From UBA11612 sp965228575 (GTDB lineage Bacteria; Pseudomonadota; Alphaproteobacteria; Rhodospirillales; Rhodospirillaceae), in NCBI GenBank assembly GCA_965228575.1, contig CBDDHW010000038.1, positions 1 through 64,000 of the forward strand: a DNA stretch of 64,000 nucleotides. Reading direction: 5' to 3'. Position numbers and translations under genes: made by a program. Numbering within the stretch: position 1 is the stretch's first letter; each line of letters starts with the position of its first letter. The notes under the pieces were generated by a model. The model did no database searches, was not told the origin of the DNA, and was given only the letters and a program-made list of their open reading frames with translations. This document shows positions 17,693 through 27,086 of this stretch, piece after piece.

Positions 17693-20173
17693 CTAAAACG
17701 TTTTCATAAGACGGCGCAGATAGTCCTGTTCTTCCTCCGGTCTGGTCCGGTCGCTTGCACGTTGCCGTATCTCTTCCAAAATCGCGCGCACCCGCTGAGA
17801 TAGACCTTCGGTATCCGGATCGGTTGGCACATCAACATTGTCGCCGCTGTTGCGTCCGCCCCTCGGACCGAGCGGGCCGAACCGCCGTTGACCGCCGGGC
17901 ATGTTGGCAAGTCCGCCGAACCCTTTTTCGAAAAGAGCTTCGAGCAACATGTCCGTCGCATCGTCTACGCCCTCTTCAAGTTTTGAAAGCGCTTCGCCTT
18001 GTCCTTCGACACCGGCGTCGAATTCGCCGCGCCGTAAAGCTCGGCTCGCCTCGACCATAGCCAGATCAGCTTCGACAAGACTCTCGGGTAGGCGATCCCC
18101 AGTAATTTGACCCATCTGTGCCAAGAGGTCGGCAAGTTGTTCGCGCAACGCGTCTTGTTGGCTCGAGGCTTGCTGACCCGCCTCGCGCGCACCTTCGCGT
18201 TGACTTTGACCCTGTTGATTTCGACTTTGCGAACTATCTCCCTGCTGGTCTTGAAGGGCTTGTTGGCGTGTACGTTCAAAATTTTGATCAAGCAGGCCAG
18301 CTTGCTCGGCGGCCAGCTCACGCATCTGGTCCATGAGTTCGCGTGCGCGGTCCACCTCGGGGCTTGCGCTTTGACCAGGCGGCGGTTGGCTGCGGAGTTC
18401 ATTCAATAGATCTTCGAGTTCGGCGAACGCTTGTTGGGCGGCGTCTTCTGCGCCGAGGTCCGCCATCTCGCGTACTTGCTCCATCAAAGCCGCGATGTCT
18501 TGTTCGGCAATGGAATCGGCGGTTCCGAAGTCGCTTTGTTCTTCGGGCGTGTTTTCTGCCATTGCCCGCGTGTATTCTGCCAGGGCCGCTTGAAGTTCAT
18601 CGACAAGCTTGTTGATTTCTTCCGCCGATGCGCCGTCTTTCATCGCCTCGCGCAGAGCTTTTTCTGCCTCCATGAGCCGCTGTTCGGCGACCGCGAGGCT
18701 TCCTCCTTCAATGCGGATTGCCGTTTGCCATAGCAAGTCCGGAACGGTCGCAGCTGCGTCCGCAGGAGTTTCATTTTGCAGCCGGTGTTTAACCGCAGAC
18801 AGCGAAAGATGTGCCATGGGGTCGCCGCCGTAGGACACCGGGCGCTGCATAATCGTCGCAATACTATCTGCGGCTGGACGAACGGCATCTTCCGGATTGT
18901 TCATCAGTCGTTTTCGCCATTGCGCGAGTTCTTTAGAGACCGGGTGATCAAAAATGCGCTCTGGCAGACGTATGGGTATTGTTGGGCTCACCCCGCGTTG
19001 ACCGGCGACGTCTACGGCGATGAGTTGGAGGTCGACATTCTCTCCCGCCCAAGGATGGGCCGATAGATCGGTAATGGCCGAGTGCAGAGCTGTTTTCGGA
19101 GAAAACGGAGGGCTCGACAGCGGAGTCTCGGTTGATTGGCCTCCGCGCGTGATGGCGGCGAAGACGTGTTCAATACCGTGATCGTCGCTCGCTTCATAAT
19201 TAATAATGAGGCGCCACCTATTGGCCTCGCTAGGAGACTCAACGAATGAAATCGTCGGCAATTCATCGGGAATCCAATTGACATTCCATCCGGGCACCGT
19301 GCTGCTGCCGTGGCGGAGTTCGAGACGGTCTCCACGAGGGAGTTCTACTTCTCCGCGTTGTGTTTCGTCGGCGAGCCGGTCGAGGGGCAAAATCTCTTCG
19401 CCCATCGCAAGCGTCATTTTTTGAGGGCTGCCCGTCGCCATCACCAACAATGTGCTGCCCGCCTGAATATCCAGCGTACGCGGTGTTTGACGTTTGTCCG
19501 TTGCCGGAATCTCAATATACGTGGGAGAGTGTTCGGTATACGGCGGGGGCGTAATCCAAATCTTCGCAGAGATTGATGCGTCGTTCGCGCCGAAGATAGG
19601 AAACATGCTCCGCATCATTCGATCGCCGAGGTCAGTCCATCCGCCAACGACGGCGACAAATAACCCCAAAAACACCGCTGCCCGTAGGGCATATTTATCT
19701 TGATTAGCGACACCAGAATCGGGAGCGGAGGGACGCAGTCGCTGCACGTCTTCCTGTGCGCGCGTTTTATGAGCGGCCCAAATCTCTTGTTGAAGGGCGG
19801 ACGTGTTCACCGCGAGGTTATCTTCTAAGGTTGTCAGGGGGCGGTGATGAACGGGTGATGTTTTTTCCAATCGCGCTTTGGCATCATCTCGCGTGGGCCA
19901 AGATAGGCCGCGGAGGACTCGAAATCCGACGTATCCAATCCCGCCCGCGCTTACCGCGACAAAACTTGCATGAATAATAAACGGTAGACTTTGCAAAACG
20001 TCTGTCAGGGCGAGCGCAATAAAAACGCCCCCCAATGCGACAGGGATCCAAAGCCGCGACCACAATCTTTCCCAGGCTAAAATCGCCCACGACAAAACAA
20101 GCTTCAAACGGACCATAACGTCACGATGTGAAAGGCGAGGTTTAGAAGGCTCTTTGGGCGGGGCCATAGTCAT
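17693..20173 (-). CDS. DUF4175 / TIGR02302 family membrane protein
   Basis: The protein has 826 residues. Two N-terminal transmembrane segments (about 40-85) and a third near residue 160-180 are followed by a long region with beta-rich segments (AKIWITPPPYTEHSPTYIEIP is a family hallmark). The C-terminal third is coiled-coil and Gln/Glu-rich (QQALQDQQGDSSQSRNQQGQ) and ends in DRTRPEEEQDYLRRLMKTF. This matches the TIGR02302 family of Alphaproteobacteria, of unknown function. It is convergent with the zinc-ribbon gene, with only four bases between the stops. lysA lies upstream on the same strand. Confidence 0.9.
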   Translation of the reverse strand: MTMAPPKEPSKPRLSHRDVMVRLKLVLSWAILAWERLWSRLWIPVALGGVFIALALTDVLQSLPFIIHASFVAVSAGGIGYVGFRVLRGLSWPTRDDAKARLEKTSPVHHRPLTTLEDNLAVNTSALQQEIWAAHKTRAQEDVQRLRPSAPDSGVANQDKYALRAAVFLGLFVAVVGGWTDLGDRMMRSMFPIFGANDASISAKIWITPPPYTEHSPTYIEIPATDKRQTPRTLDIQAGSTLLVMATGSPQKMTLAMGEEILPLDRLADETQRGEVELPRGDRLELRHGSSTVPGWNVNWIPDELPTISFVESPSEANRWRLIINYEASDDHGIEHVFAAITRGGQSTETPLSSPPFSPKTALHSAITDLSAHPWAGENVDLQLIAVDVAGQRGVSPTIPIRLPERIFDHPVSKELAQWRKRLMNNPEDAVRPAADSIATIMQRPVSYGGDPMAHLSLSAVKHRLQNETPADAAATVPDLLWQTAIRIEGGSLAVAEQRLMEAEKALREAMKDGASAEEINKLVDELQAALAEYTRAMAENTPEEQSDFGTADSIAEQDIAALMEQVREMADLGAEDAAQQAFAELEDLLNELRSQPPPGQSASPEVDRARELMDQMRELAAEQAGLLDQNFERTRQQALQDQQGDSSQSRNQQGQSQREGAREAGQQASSQQDALREQLADLLAQMGQITGDRLPESLVEADLAMVEASRALRRGEFDAGVEGQGEALSKLEEGVDDATDMLLEALFEKGFGGLANMPGGQRRFGPLGPRGGRNSGDNVDVPTDPDTEGLSQRVRAILEEIRQRASDRTRPEEEQDYLRRLMKTF

Positions 20174-20250
20174 ATTCTAGATTTTTCGAGACCACGCTTC
20201 AATCAAACGGCGGCGGCGGTCCATGGAGGATATCGACAATTTAATCTTGC

Positions 20251-21522
20251 CTAATTTTGCCAGGTTGGCGTTTGTTCGAGCGCGATCATGTCTTCAAAGC
20301 TTGGTCGCCGCCGGACGACAGCGAATTTATCAGCATCTACTAAAACTTCGGGGACCAATGGGCGGGCGTTGTAATCTGATGCCATAACCGCGCCGTAGGC
20401 TCCTGCGGTCAGGAACGCCATAAGATCACCGGCGGCTATAGGCGGCAGGCGGCGGTCCTGCGCAAAGCGGTCACTGGTCTCGCAGACCGGTCCAACGATG
20501 TCGGCTGGCTCAAGGGTTTCGGTTAAAGGCGGTTCGACCACCGGCAAAATATCGTGGTGCGCATCATACATGGCCGGGCGCACAAGATCGTTCATGCCGG
20601 CATCTAAGATCACGAACCGGCGCTCCGGCGTGATTTTCACACTTGTCACGCCGGCAACAAGAACGCCAGCGTTCCCGGCAATCACACGCCCGGGTTCAAA
20701 CGCGAGCTTGCACCCCAAACCTCCAACCGTTCGCCGAACCATTTGACCGTAGGCGTCGGGGCTTGGGGGTATTTCCCCGCTGCTATGAACATAAGGCACG
20801 CCGAGCCCTCCGCCGAGGTCGAGGTGTGTAATGTCGAACCCGTCCGCGCGAAGCATCAACACCAAATCACGCACACGCAAAAATGCGGCTTCAAAGGGCG
20901 CGAGATCGGTGATTTGCGAGCCGATGTGAACCGCAACGCCGGATGGCATTAGTCCAGGCAGGTCTTTCGCCAGGCGATAGAGTTGCGGCGCGAGTGTCCA
21001 ATCAATTCCGAACTTATCGGTCTTGCGCCCCGTTGATATTTTGTCGTGACTGCCGGCGTCCACATCTGGATTAACCCGAATAGCGATGCGAACGGTTTTT
21101 CCCATGGCGCTCGCAATCTCGCTCAGGGTTCGCAATTCCGACTCAGACTCAACGTTGATCTGACCGACGTCTTTCTCCAAGGCCAGGCGAAGTTCGTCGG
21201 CGGTTTTGCCGACACCGGAGAAAACGATTTTCTCGGCTGGCATACCGGCTTTGAGGGCGAGCAGGAGTTCGCCGCCGGACACGACGTCGGCGCCGGATCC
21301 GAGATTGGCAAGCAACGTTAGAATCGCAAGATTGCTGTTGGCTTTGACCGCGAAACAGACCTCTGCGTCCAGATCTTTTACTGCGTCTCGAAAAACCGTG
21401 TAATGGCGCGTCAGCGTTGCTGTCGAATAGCAATAAAACGGCGTTCCCACCACGTCCGCAATACGGGGCAGGGGCACATCCTCGGCGTGAAGCACGCCGT
21501 TTCGGTAAATAAAGTGATGCAT
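20251..21522 (-). CDS. lysA: Diaminopimelate decarboxylase
   Basis: The protein has 423 residues and makes lysine from meso-diaminopimelate using PLP. The PLP lysine is K60 in EVCFAVKANSNLAIL. Other family motifs are VAVHIGSQITDL, LDLGGGLGVPY, EPGRVIAGNAGVLV and the C-terminal GPVCETSDRFAQDR and TAGAYGAVMASDYNARPLVPE. The upstream gene is the tiny lipoprotein lptM and then argH, an arrangement frequent in Alphaproteobacteria. Confidence 0.95.
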   Translation of the reverse strand: MHHFIYRNGVLHAEDVPLPRIADVVGTPFYCYSTATLTRHYTVFRDAVKDLDAEVCFAVKANSNLAILTLLANLGSGADVVSGGELLLALKAGMPAEKIVFSGVGKTADELRLALEKDVGQINVESESELRTLSEIASAMGKTVRIAIRVNPDVDAGSHDKISTGRKTDKFGIDWTLAPQLYRLAKDLPGLMPSGVAVHIGSQITDLAPFEAAFLRVRDLVLMLRADGFDITHLDLGGGLGVPYVHSSGEIPPSPDAYGQMVRRTVGGLGCKLAFEPGRVIAGNAGVLVAGVTSVKITPERRFVILDAGMNDLVRPAMYDAHHDILPVVEPPLTETLEPADIVGPVCETSDRFAQDRRLPPIAAGDLMAFLTAGAYGAVMASDYNARPLVPEVLVDADKFAVVRRRPSFEDMIALEQTPTWQN

Positions 21523-21537
21523 GCTATCGGCGTCGAT

Positions 21538-21675
21538 CTAACGGCTAGGATATTGCCGCGGGTAGGTCGACCCTTCCGGCGAAATCGGCGCGGTTTTCTT
21601 GCCGCACGCACCAAGAGCACCGGTAACGGTTACAATAAGCACCATAAGTCCCAGCACCTTCGTAATGGTCTTCAC
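21538..21675 (-). CDS. lptM: Small LptM-like (YifL) lipoprotein, 45 residues
   Basis: I translated this directly: a GTG start whose first four bases (GTGA) overlap the argH stop, then KTITKVLGLMVLIVTVTGAL, a lipobox LGAC with the cysteine at residue 24, and a short polar tail starting GKKTAPISPEG and ending PSR. The small lipoprotein between argH and lysA in Alphaproteobacteria is LptM/YifL-like; in E. coli LptM assists assembly of the LPS translocon LptDE. A start at the internal ATG (codon 11) is possible but would weaken the signal peptide. It is short and easily missed by gene callers. Confidence 0.85.
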   Translation of the reverse strand: MKTITKVLGLMVLIVTVTGALGACGKKTAPISPEGSTYPRQYPSR

Positions 21676-23069
21676 TTTACCTTTCCTTCCGCTAAGAACC
21701 GCTCCCGCGCGGCTTTTACCTGCGCGCGCACATTGTCCGGCGCCGTTCCGCCAAAGCTAGTGCGGCTGGCGGCCGATGCGTCAACGGTCAACACCTCGAA
21801 AACGGACTCAGTGATCCGCGGATCGGCGCTTTGCATGTCGGCCAAGGTAAGGTCCGATAAATCGCACGCCTTACCTTCCGCGAGTTTCACGATTTTACCG
21901 GTGATGTGATGGGACTCCCGGAAAGGAATATTCAAGGCCTGTGTGAGCCAGTCCGCCAAATCGGTCGCGGTAGTAAATCCGTCCGAGGCCGCCGCACGCA
22001 TGCGCTCCGGCACCGGCGTCATGTCGGTGACCATGCCTTCCGTGGCCGCAAGGCAAAGCTCGAGGGTATCAAAGGTCGCGAACACCGCCTCTTTGTCCTC
22101 TTGCATGTCCTTTGAATAGGTCAGCGGCAGGGCTTTCATGACGGTGAGCAACGCCATCAAGCTCCCAAAAACCCGTCCAGCTTTGGCCCGCACCAATTCG
22201 GCGGCGTCCGGATTGCGCTTTTGCGGCATCATTGAGCTGCCCGTTGAAAACGCATCTGTGAATTTCACAAAGCCAAATTGCGCGCTTGACCAAATCACCA
22301 GTTCTTCGGCAAAACGTGAAAGATGAGTCGCCAAAATGCTGCTCGCCGCCAAGAACTCGAGCGCAAAGTCCCGTGCAGAGACCGCATCCATAGAGTTGGC
22401 CATCGGACGGTCGAAATCGAGTTTCTCGGACGTTAAATCGCGGTCGATCGGAAATGACGTGCCGGCCAGCGCGCCGGCGCCAAGTGGACATTCGTTCAGC
22501 CGCCGCCGCGCATCGGCCAAACGTCCTCTATCCCGCCCGAACATTTCCACATAGGCGAGAAGATGGTGTCCAAACGTAACCGGTTGGGCAGCTTGCAGGT
22601 GCGTGAACCCCGGCATGATCACGTCCGCAAGTGCTTCGGCCTTGTCGATCAACGCCGTCTGCACCTTGCGAACTTCGTCATCCAGGGTGTCAATCGCGGC
22701 TCGCACCCACATGCGAAAATCCGTCGCAACTTGATCGTTCCGCGACCGGGCTGTGTGCAGCCGTCCGGCCGGCGCACCGATTAGGTCCGTCAGCCGCGCT
22801 TCGATATTCATGTGCACATCTTCAAGACTGCGCTTGAAGAGGAAGTTGCCTTCCGAGACGTCTTTCTCGATCCGGGTCAATCCCGCTTGAATTTTTTCCC
22901 CGTCTTCTTTGCTGATCAGGCCCGCCGCCACAAGCATGGCACAATGCGCCCGGCTGCCGTGCAGATCCTGCTTGGCGAGCCGCTGGTCAAATCCGACGGA
23001 GGCGTTGATTTCCTCCATAATGGCGCCGGGGCCGGTAGAGAACCGTCCGCCCCACATCTTGCTTGTCAT
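21672..23069 (-). CDS. argH: Argininosuccinate lyase
   Basis: The protein has 465 residues and catalyses the last step of arginine synthesis. The signature GSSMMPQKRNPDAAELVR is present, along with the N-terminal KMWGGRFSTGPGAIMEEINASVGFDQRLA and TARSRNDQVATDFRMW. It is followed by lptM (4-base overlap) and lysA, and is divergent from the TlpA-like gene at 23139. The other arginine genes argD and argF are at 39-41 kb in this window. Confidence 0.96.
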   Translation of the reverse strand: MTSKMWGGRFSTGPGAIMEEINASVGFDQRLAKQDLHGSRAHCAMLVAAGLISKEDGEKIQAGLTRIEKDVSEGNFLFKRSLEDVHMNIEARLTDLIGAPAGRLHTARSRNDQVATDFRMWVRAAIDTLDDEVRKVQTALIDKAEALADVIMPGFTHLQAAQPVTFGHHLLAYVEMFGRDRGRLADARRRLNECPLGAGALAGTSFPIDRDLTSEKLDFDRPMANSMDAVSARDFALEFLAASSILATHLSRFAEELVIWSSAQFGFVKFTDAFSTGSSMMPQKRNPDAAELVRAKAGRVFGSLMALLTVMKALPLTYSKDMQEDKEAVFATFDTLELCLAATEGMVTDMTPVPERMRAAASDGFTTATDLADWLTQALNIPFRESHHITGKIVKLAEGKACDLSDLTLADMQSADPRITESVFEVLTVDASAASRTSFGGTAPDNVRAQVKAARERFLAEGKVK

Positions 23070-23138
23070 GTGTTTACCTTGACCCTTCGCTGGGTCTTCG
23101 CATTATGTCGGCCTGTCACACCGCAGAGCGGAGGGAAA

Positions 23139-23750
23139 ATGCCGAGCTACCTTTCAAATCGCAGGCTTACAGTGTTGGCCGTGGGCTTGGCTGCGCTGAT
23201 TATCATTGCTCTGGCGGCCCTGGCAACCCGTGACGCCCCGCAAACGGCGCCGTCTGCGCCGGGGTCTGGCACAACCGCGTCTGCGCCTTCACAAATTGGG
23301 CAGATTATCTGGCATGAGGCCCCGGTTTCGGCCCCCACGACGGTGTTTCAAGATGCGGCTGGAGCAGATCACGCGATCGCGGATTTCAATGGCAAGGTGC
23401 TGGTCGTGAATTTCTGGGCCACGTGGTGTGCGCCGTGTGTGGAGGAAATGCCGACTCTGGATGCGCTGCAAGCTATGCTCGGAGGCCCGGATTTCGAAGT
23501 CCTTACCATTTCCCAAGACCGTGAAGGCGCGCGCGTGGCCGGCCCCTTCATGGAGGTTAATGAATGGAGCAACCTTGCGCTCTACACCGAGCCCCGCGCG
23601 CGTTTCGCCAAGGACGCGAAGTTGCGTGGTCTTCCGACGACTTTGGTGATCGACAGGGAGGGGCAGGAAATTGGACGGGTCGAGGGGGACACCGACTGGA
23701 CCGATCCCAAAATCGTAAATCAACTTCGCGCGCTCATAGATGCGCCTTAA
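23139..23750 (+). CDS. TlpA-like membrane-anchored thiol:disulfide oxidoreductase
   Basis: The frame is open from 22812, but that part overlaps argH. I choose the ATG at 23139, which has a GGAGGG ribosome site and starts a membrane anchor (about residues 10-29). The 203-residue protein has an AhpC/TSA-Redoxin/TlpA fold with the redox pair CAPC (C97, C100) in VLVVNFWATWCAPCVEEMPTL and the cis-proline loop LRGLPTTLVIDREG. TlpA-like proteins reduce periplasmic disulfides, for example in cytochrome c or cytochrome oxidase maturation. No such partner is adjacent. Position upstream of argH on the opposite strand is common in this class. Confidence 0.92.
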   Translation: MPSYLSNRRLTVLAVGLAALIIIALAALATRDAPQTAPSAPGSGTTASAPSQIGQIIWHEAPVSAPTTVFQDAAGADHAIADFNGKVLVVNFWATWCAPCVEEMPTLDALQAMLGGPDFEVLTISQDREGARVAGPFMEVNEWSNLALYTEPRARFAKDAKLRGLPTTLVIDREGQEIGRVEGDTDWTDPKIVNQLRALIDAP

Positions 23751-23753
23751 GAC

Positions 23754-24437
23754 TTACGCGGCGGCCCCTTGTAATTTCACTGTCAGTCCCTCGCGTTCAA
23801 ACCAGCGCTTCCACAGCAACGTTATGGCGATTGCGATAAATACGCTTGCTATGACATCGGCAAGGTAGTGCGCGCCAATAATAACCCGGCTGGCGCTCAC
23901 AAGAACGGCGATCACAAAAAACAAGGGCCGCAGCGCTGGGAATAAAAACGCTAAACACAGCATGGCTGCGCAAATAGACTGTGTGTGTCCCGAAGGAAAA
24001 CTGCAGTCTGCGATGCGCAGGGCGAGGGGGTGAAAGTCTGTTGTCCCTTCGCGAAATAAAAACCGCGGTCTCTCACGCCCGACGACAAACTTTATGATGT
24101 TGATCAATATTCCCGACGTTGCCATGGACGCAATCATGAACACCCAAGCTCGGACCTCCTTGGACAAGCGGGCCGCGTCCGGTAAGTCGGGCAATATTTT
24201 TCTTCGCAGGTAAGCTAGGCCGATCCCCACCAGGGCAACCGCATACCAAATTGCACCGTTGGCAAAATCTGTAATCGCCGCAAAAAAATCGGCCCATGCC
24301 GTGTCGCGGTATCCATTGAGAAATAGCGCGAGCGAAACGTCCACCCAAAGGATTGAGGCCACGCAGACGAACCCAGTCACGACTCCCCAGATCCAGAGCT
24401 GGCGTGCGAGGAGGGTTGAGTGCCGCGTCATCGTCAT
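23754..24437 (-). CDS. PAP2 family membrane phosphatase
   Basis: The protein has 227 residues with about six membrane segments. All three phosphatase motifs are intact: KX6RP (KFVVGRERP), PSGH (CSFPSGHTQ) and SRX5HX3D (SRVIIGAHYLAD). PAP2 enzymes remove phosphate from lipid carriers such as undecaprenyl diphosphate or lipid A. The ATG overlaps by four bases the stop of the ArnT-like glycosyltransferase upstream, so the two are probably co-translated and act on the same lipid pathway. Confidence 0.9.
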   Translation of the reverse strand: MTMTRHSTLLARQLWIWGVVTGFVCVASILWVDVSLALFLNGYRDTAWADFFAAITDFANGAIWYAVALVGIGLAYLRRKILPDLPDAARLSKEVRAWVFMIASMATSGILINIIKFVVGRERPRFLFREGTTDFHPLALRIADCSFPSGHTQSICAAMLCLAFLFPALRPLFFVIAVLVSASRVIIGAHYLADVIASVFIAIAITLLWKRWFEREGLTVKLQGAAA

Positions 24438-26092
24438 GGGCGAGGTGCGGCGGAAAGAAGCACAAGCTCCACATCTTCCCCTTTCGCATAATTGCGCCCG
24501 TGCACGCGGCCAAGTTCATTCATTTGCATATTCCAGTCGGCAAATATGGGCGCGGCATTTGGAAGTTCGCGCGCCGGTATCGCGATGAGCTCGACTTCGG
24601 AAGATACCAATAAACCCGTCGCGCCGTCCCAACTTGTAAGCCGTGTGTCGGTGCCGAGAAGGAAAACCGCGGAAGGTTCGTGAAATCCAGCAATCGCAAT
24701 TTTGGTGTCGTCGGTTCGGAACGGTGCTGAAGCCCGCGCCAATTGCTGGCTGATTGCGAGATGGTCGAGTTTGGGAACGACGCCGGCTGCAAGGATGATG
24801 CCGAATACAGCGCCGAACCCGCCGAGGCTGTATACGATTGCGTCTTTTGTGTGCCGTTCAAATTTAATAGCTGCAAACGCGGCAGCTAAAACGGCAATTG
24901 CGCCGGCGATGATCGCGCCCAGTTGATTTGATCCGTAGATGAAAGCCGCCCACACAATCGCGGCGCTTAAAGCAACAGAGGCCAGAATCCACACCCCACG
25001 GTAAACGCGGCCTATGGCGTTCGCGAAAATTTTTTGTAAGCGTTCGGTGTCCTCAAGGCTTGCGCTGATCAACACCATCACGGCCGGGAACAACGGCATT
25101 GTGTAGTGCGGGAGTTTGGTTGGAACCAGCTCGAAAATGATCCATGAGGGAATAAGCCATGCGAGACAGAAGCGAACTGTGCGGTTCGCTCGCTGACGCC
25201 ACGCAATCACGCCGGCGAAAGGAATTAAGAGCGACCAAGGCCAAGCGGTCGCCAAGGCGGCGAGGGTATGAACCCCGGGCAAGGCACCATGCGACTCTTG
25301 GCCGCCGGTTAATTTAGGGAGAAGATCCTGAGAGACCGCGTCTGAAAAAAAGTTGCCTTCCCCGCTTGTCGAAATCGCAAGTACCCAGGGGAGGACAACT
25401 GCAAGAGCAACTGGAATTCCGGACTCGGGATGAAGTGCCTTTAGCCAATGGGCGTTTCGATCTGCGATGAGGAGTGTGATGACGGTCGCGCCAACCACCA
25501 TCAGGATCAACGGTCCTTTGATCAGAAAGCCGAGTCCCACCGTGGCCCAAAACAGTAGCGCAACACCTAGCGACGGAATTTGATCGCTACGCGCTGTATA
25601 GAATTTAGCAAGCGTGAGCATCGCAACGGTGACCGTCGCCAAAAGCACTGCGTCTGTTTTCGCAATATGAGCCTCGACCACAACGATTAGGCTGGTCGCG
25701 AGCATGACTGAGGCTACAAACGCGATCCTCGGGGTGAAAAGGTTTTTGCCCAATCCAAAAAGAGCGAGAACAGCAAGCCATGCTCCGAGAACCGACGGCA
25801 ACCGGTAGGGCCAAGTCGAATCCTGATGGTCTGTGCCCGCAATTTTTACTGAGAGTGTTTGCAGCCAATAAATGCCGATGGGCTTTTTGTTGCGCGGCTC
25901 GTCTTGAAACCGGATGTTGACCAAGTCGCCGGTTTCCAACATCTGTTTCGTGGCTTGCATAAAGCGTGCTTCATCGCGGTCAATGGGTGCAATTGACGCT
26001 AAGCCCGGAAGAAACAGGACGAAGCATAAAGCCGTCAGAACGGCATAGGGGCGAAGGCTGCTCGCAAGGCTCCAATTAATTAAATTGGGCAC
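24434..26092 (-). CDS. ArnT/GT39-type membrane glycosyltransferase
   Basis: The protein has 552 residues with about 10-12 transmembrane helices. The first periplasmic loop carries IDRDEARFMQATKQMLETGDLVNIRFQDEPRNKKP, the conserved acidic loop of PMT/ArnT-like enzymes that use polyprenyl-phosphate sugars as donor. The short soluble C-terminus (about 420-552) is typical. The acceptor is likely lipid A or another envelope lipid, but this is inference. It overlaps the PAP2 gene and lies 23 bases after hbd. Confidence 0.88.
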   Translation of the reverse strand: MPNLINWSLASSLRPYAVLTALCFVLFLPGLASIAPIDRDEARFMQATKQMLETGDLVNIRFQDEPRNKKPIGIYWLQTLSVKIAGTDHQDSTWPYRLPSVLGAWLAVLALFGLGKNLFTPRIAFVASVMLATSLIVVVEAHIAKTDAVLLATVTVAMLTLAKFYTARSDQIPSLGVALLFWATVGLGFLIKGPLILMVVGATVITLLIADRNAHWLKALHPESGIPVALAVVLPWVLAISTSGEGNFFSDAVSQDLLPKLTGGQESHGALPGVHTLAALATAWPWSLLIPFAGVIAWRQRANRTVRFCLAWLIPSWIIFELVPTKLPHYTMPLFPAVMVLISASLEDTERLQKIFANAIGRVYRGVWILASVALSAAIVWAAFIYGSNQLGAIIAGAIAVLAAAFAAIKFERHTKDAIVYSLGGFGAVFGIILAAGVVPKLDHLAISQQLARASAPFRTDDTKIAIAGFHEPSAVFLLGTDTRLTSWDGATGLLVSSEVELIAIPARELPNAAPIFADWNMQMNELGRVHGRNYAKGEDVELVLLSAAPRP

Positions 26093-26115
26093 GGCTGTCC
26101 TGCGCCGACGTGGTC

Positions 26116-27024
26116 TTAACGGGTGGGAACCGGTTCGGAGCCGCTATAATCGTAGAAGCCTTTTCCGGACTTGCGACCGAGCCATCCAGCTTCAACATAT
26201 TTCGCGAGCAGCGGGCACGGCCGGTATTTTGAGTCCGCCAGCCCATCATACAGCACCGACATAATTGAGTGGCATGTATCCAGGCCAATGAAATCGGCGA
26301 GTTCAAGCGGGCCCATAGGATGGTTCGCGCCCAACTTCATGGCGGTATCGATGGATTGAACATTGCCCACGCCTTCGTACAGCGTATAGACCGCCTCATT
26401 AATCATCGGCACAAGGATGCGGTTCACGATAAACGCAGGGAAATCTTCCGACGAAACCGTACTTTTCCCAAGTTTTTCGGCGAAGACGCGGACTGAAGTG
26501 TAGGTCGCTTCATCTGTCGCGATACCGCGAATGAGCTCCACAAGCTTCATCAGTGGAACGGGATTCATGAAATGCAATCCCATAAACCGTTCTGGGTGCT
26601 CGGTCACGGCCGCCAAGCGGGTGATCGAAATCGAAGATGTATTGGAACACAGCAGGGTTTCCGGTTTGATCACCGGCGCGAGAGATTTAAATATTTGTTT
26701 TTTGATATCTTCTTTCTCTGTCGCGGCTTCAATAATGAGGTCTCTGTCTGCGAGAATATCAAGAGAAGTGCTGACCGCGATCCGCTTCATCGCCGCTTCC
26801 TTCTCAGCGTCGTTCACGAAACCTTTGTTGACCTGGCGCGCAATGTTTTTGTCGATGGTGGCTTTCGCCGCTTCAATTTGATCCTCACTGACATCCATTA
26901 ACGCGACGTCAAATTCGGAAAGCGCGCAGACGTGTGCGATGCCAGAACCCATTTGACCGGCCCCAATTATGCCGACCTTGGAAATTTCAACAGGAGTCTT
27001 CGGAGAAGAATCAGCCTCAGTCAT
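26116..27024 (-). CDS. hbd: 3-hydroxybutyryl-CoA dehydrogenase
   Basis: The protein has 302 residues. The N-terminal Rossmann fold begins VGIIGAGQMGSGIAHVCALSEFDVALMD, and the signature ASNTSSISI-like segment (LLCSNTSSISITRLA), GLHFMNPVPLMKLVELI and the C-terminal domain YEGVGNVQSIDTAMKLGANHPMGPLELADFIGLD are present. It oxidises 3-hydroxyacyl-CoA with NAD+ in fatty acid or PHB metabolism. It follows etfB-etfA on the same strand, which couples acyl-CoA dehydrogenases to the respiratory chain. Symbols paaH or fadB2 are also used for this family. Confidence 0.93.
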   Translation of the reverse strand: MTEADSSPKTPVEISKVGIIGAGQMGSGIAHVCALSEFDVALMDVSEDQIEAAKATIDKNIARQVNKGFVNDAEKEAAMKRIAVSTSLDILADRDLIIEAATEKEDIKKQIFKSLAPVIKPETLLCSNTSSISITRLAAVTEHPERFMGLHFMNPVPLMKLVELIRGIATDEATYTSVRVFAEKLGKSTVSSEDFPAFIVNRILVPMINEAVYTLYEGVGNVQSIDTAMKLGANHPMGPLELADFIGLDTCHSIMSVLYDGLADSKYRPCPLLAKYVEAGWLGRKSGKGFYDYSGSEPVPTR

Positions 27025-27052
27025 CGTGATCGCCTATATGTCTGGTGTGCAA

Positions 27053-27070
27053 CGAGGCCCGAAGGCCTCG
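27053..27070 (-). promoter_or_regulatory. UUCG-tetraloop hairpin between etfA and hbd
   Basis: On the minus strand CGAGGCC-TTCG-GGCCTCG forms a perfect 7-bp stem with a highly stable tetraloop. It begins 16 bases after the etfA stop and ends 28 bases before the hbd ATG. There is no T-run, so an mRNA-stabilising or processing element is more likely than a terminator. Confidence 0.55.
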
Positions 27071-27086
27071 AACGTATACGCTCGTT

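Noticed and set aside
22812..23138. Extension of the TlpA-like gene into argH
   Set aside because: It lies antisense to argH; the ATG at 23139 has a clear ribosome site and begins the membrane anchor.
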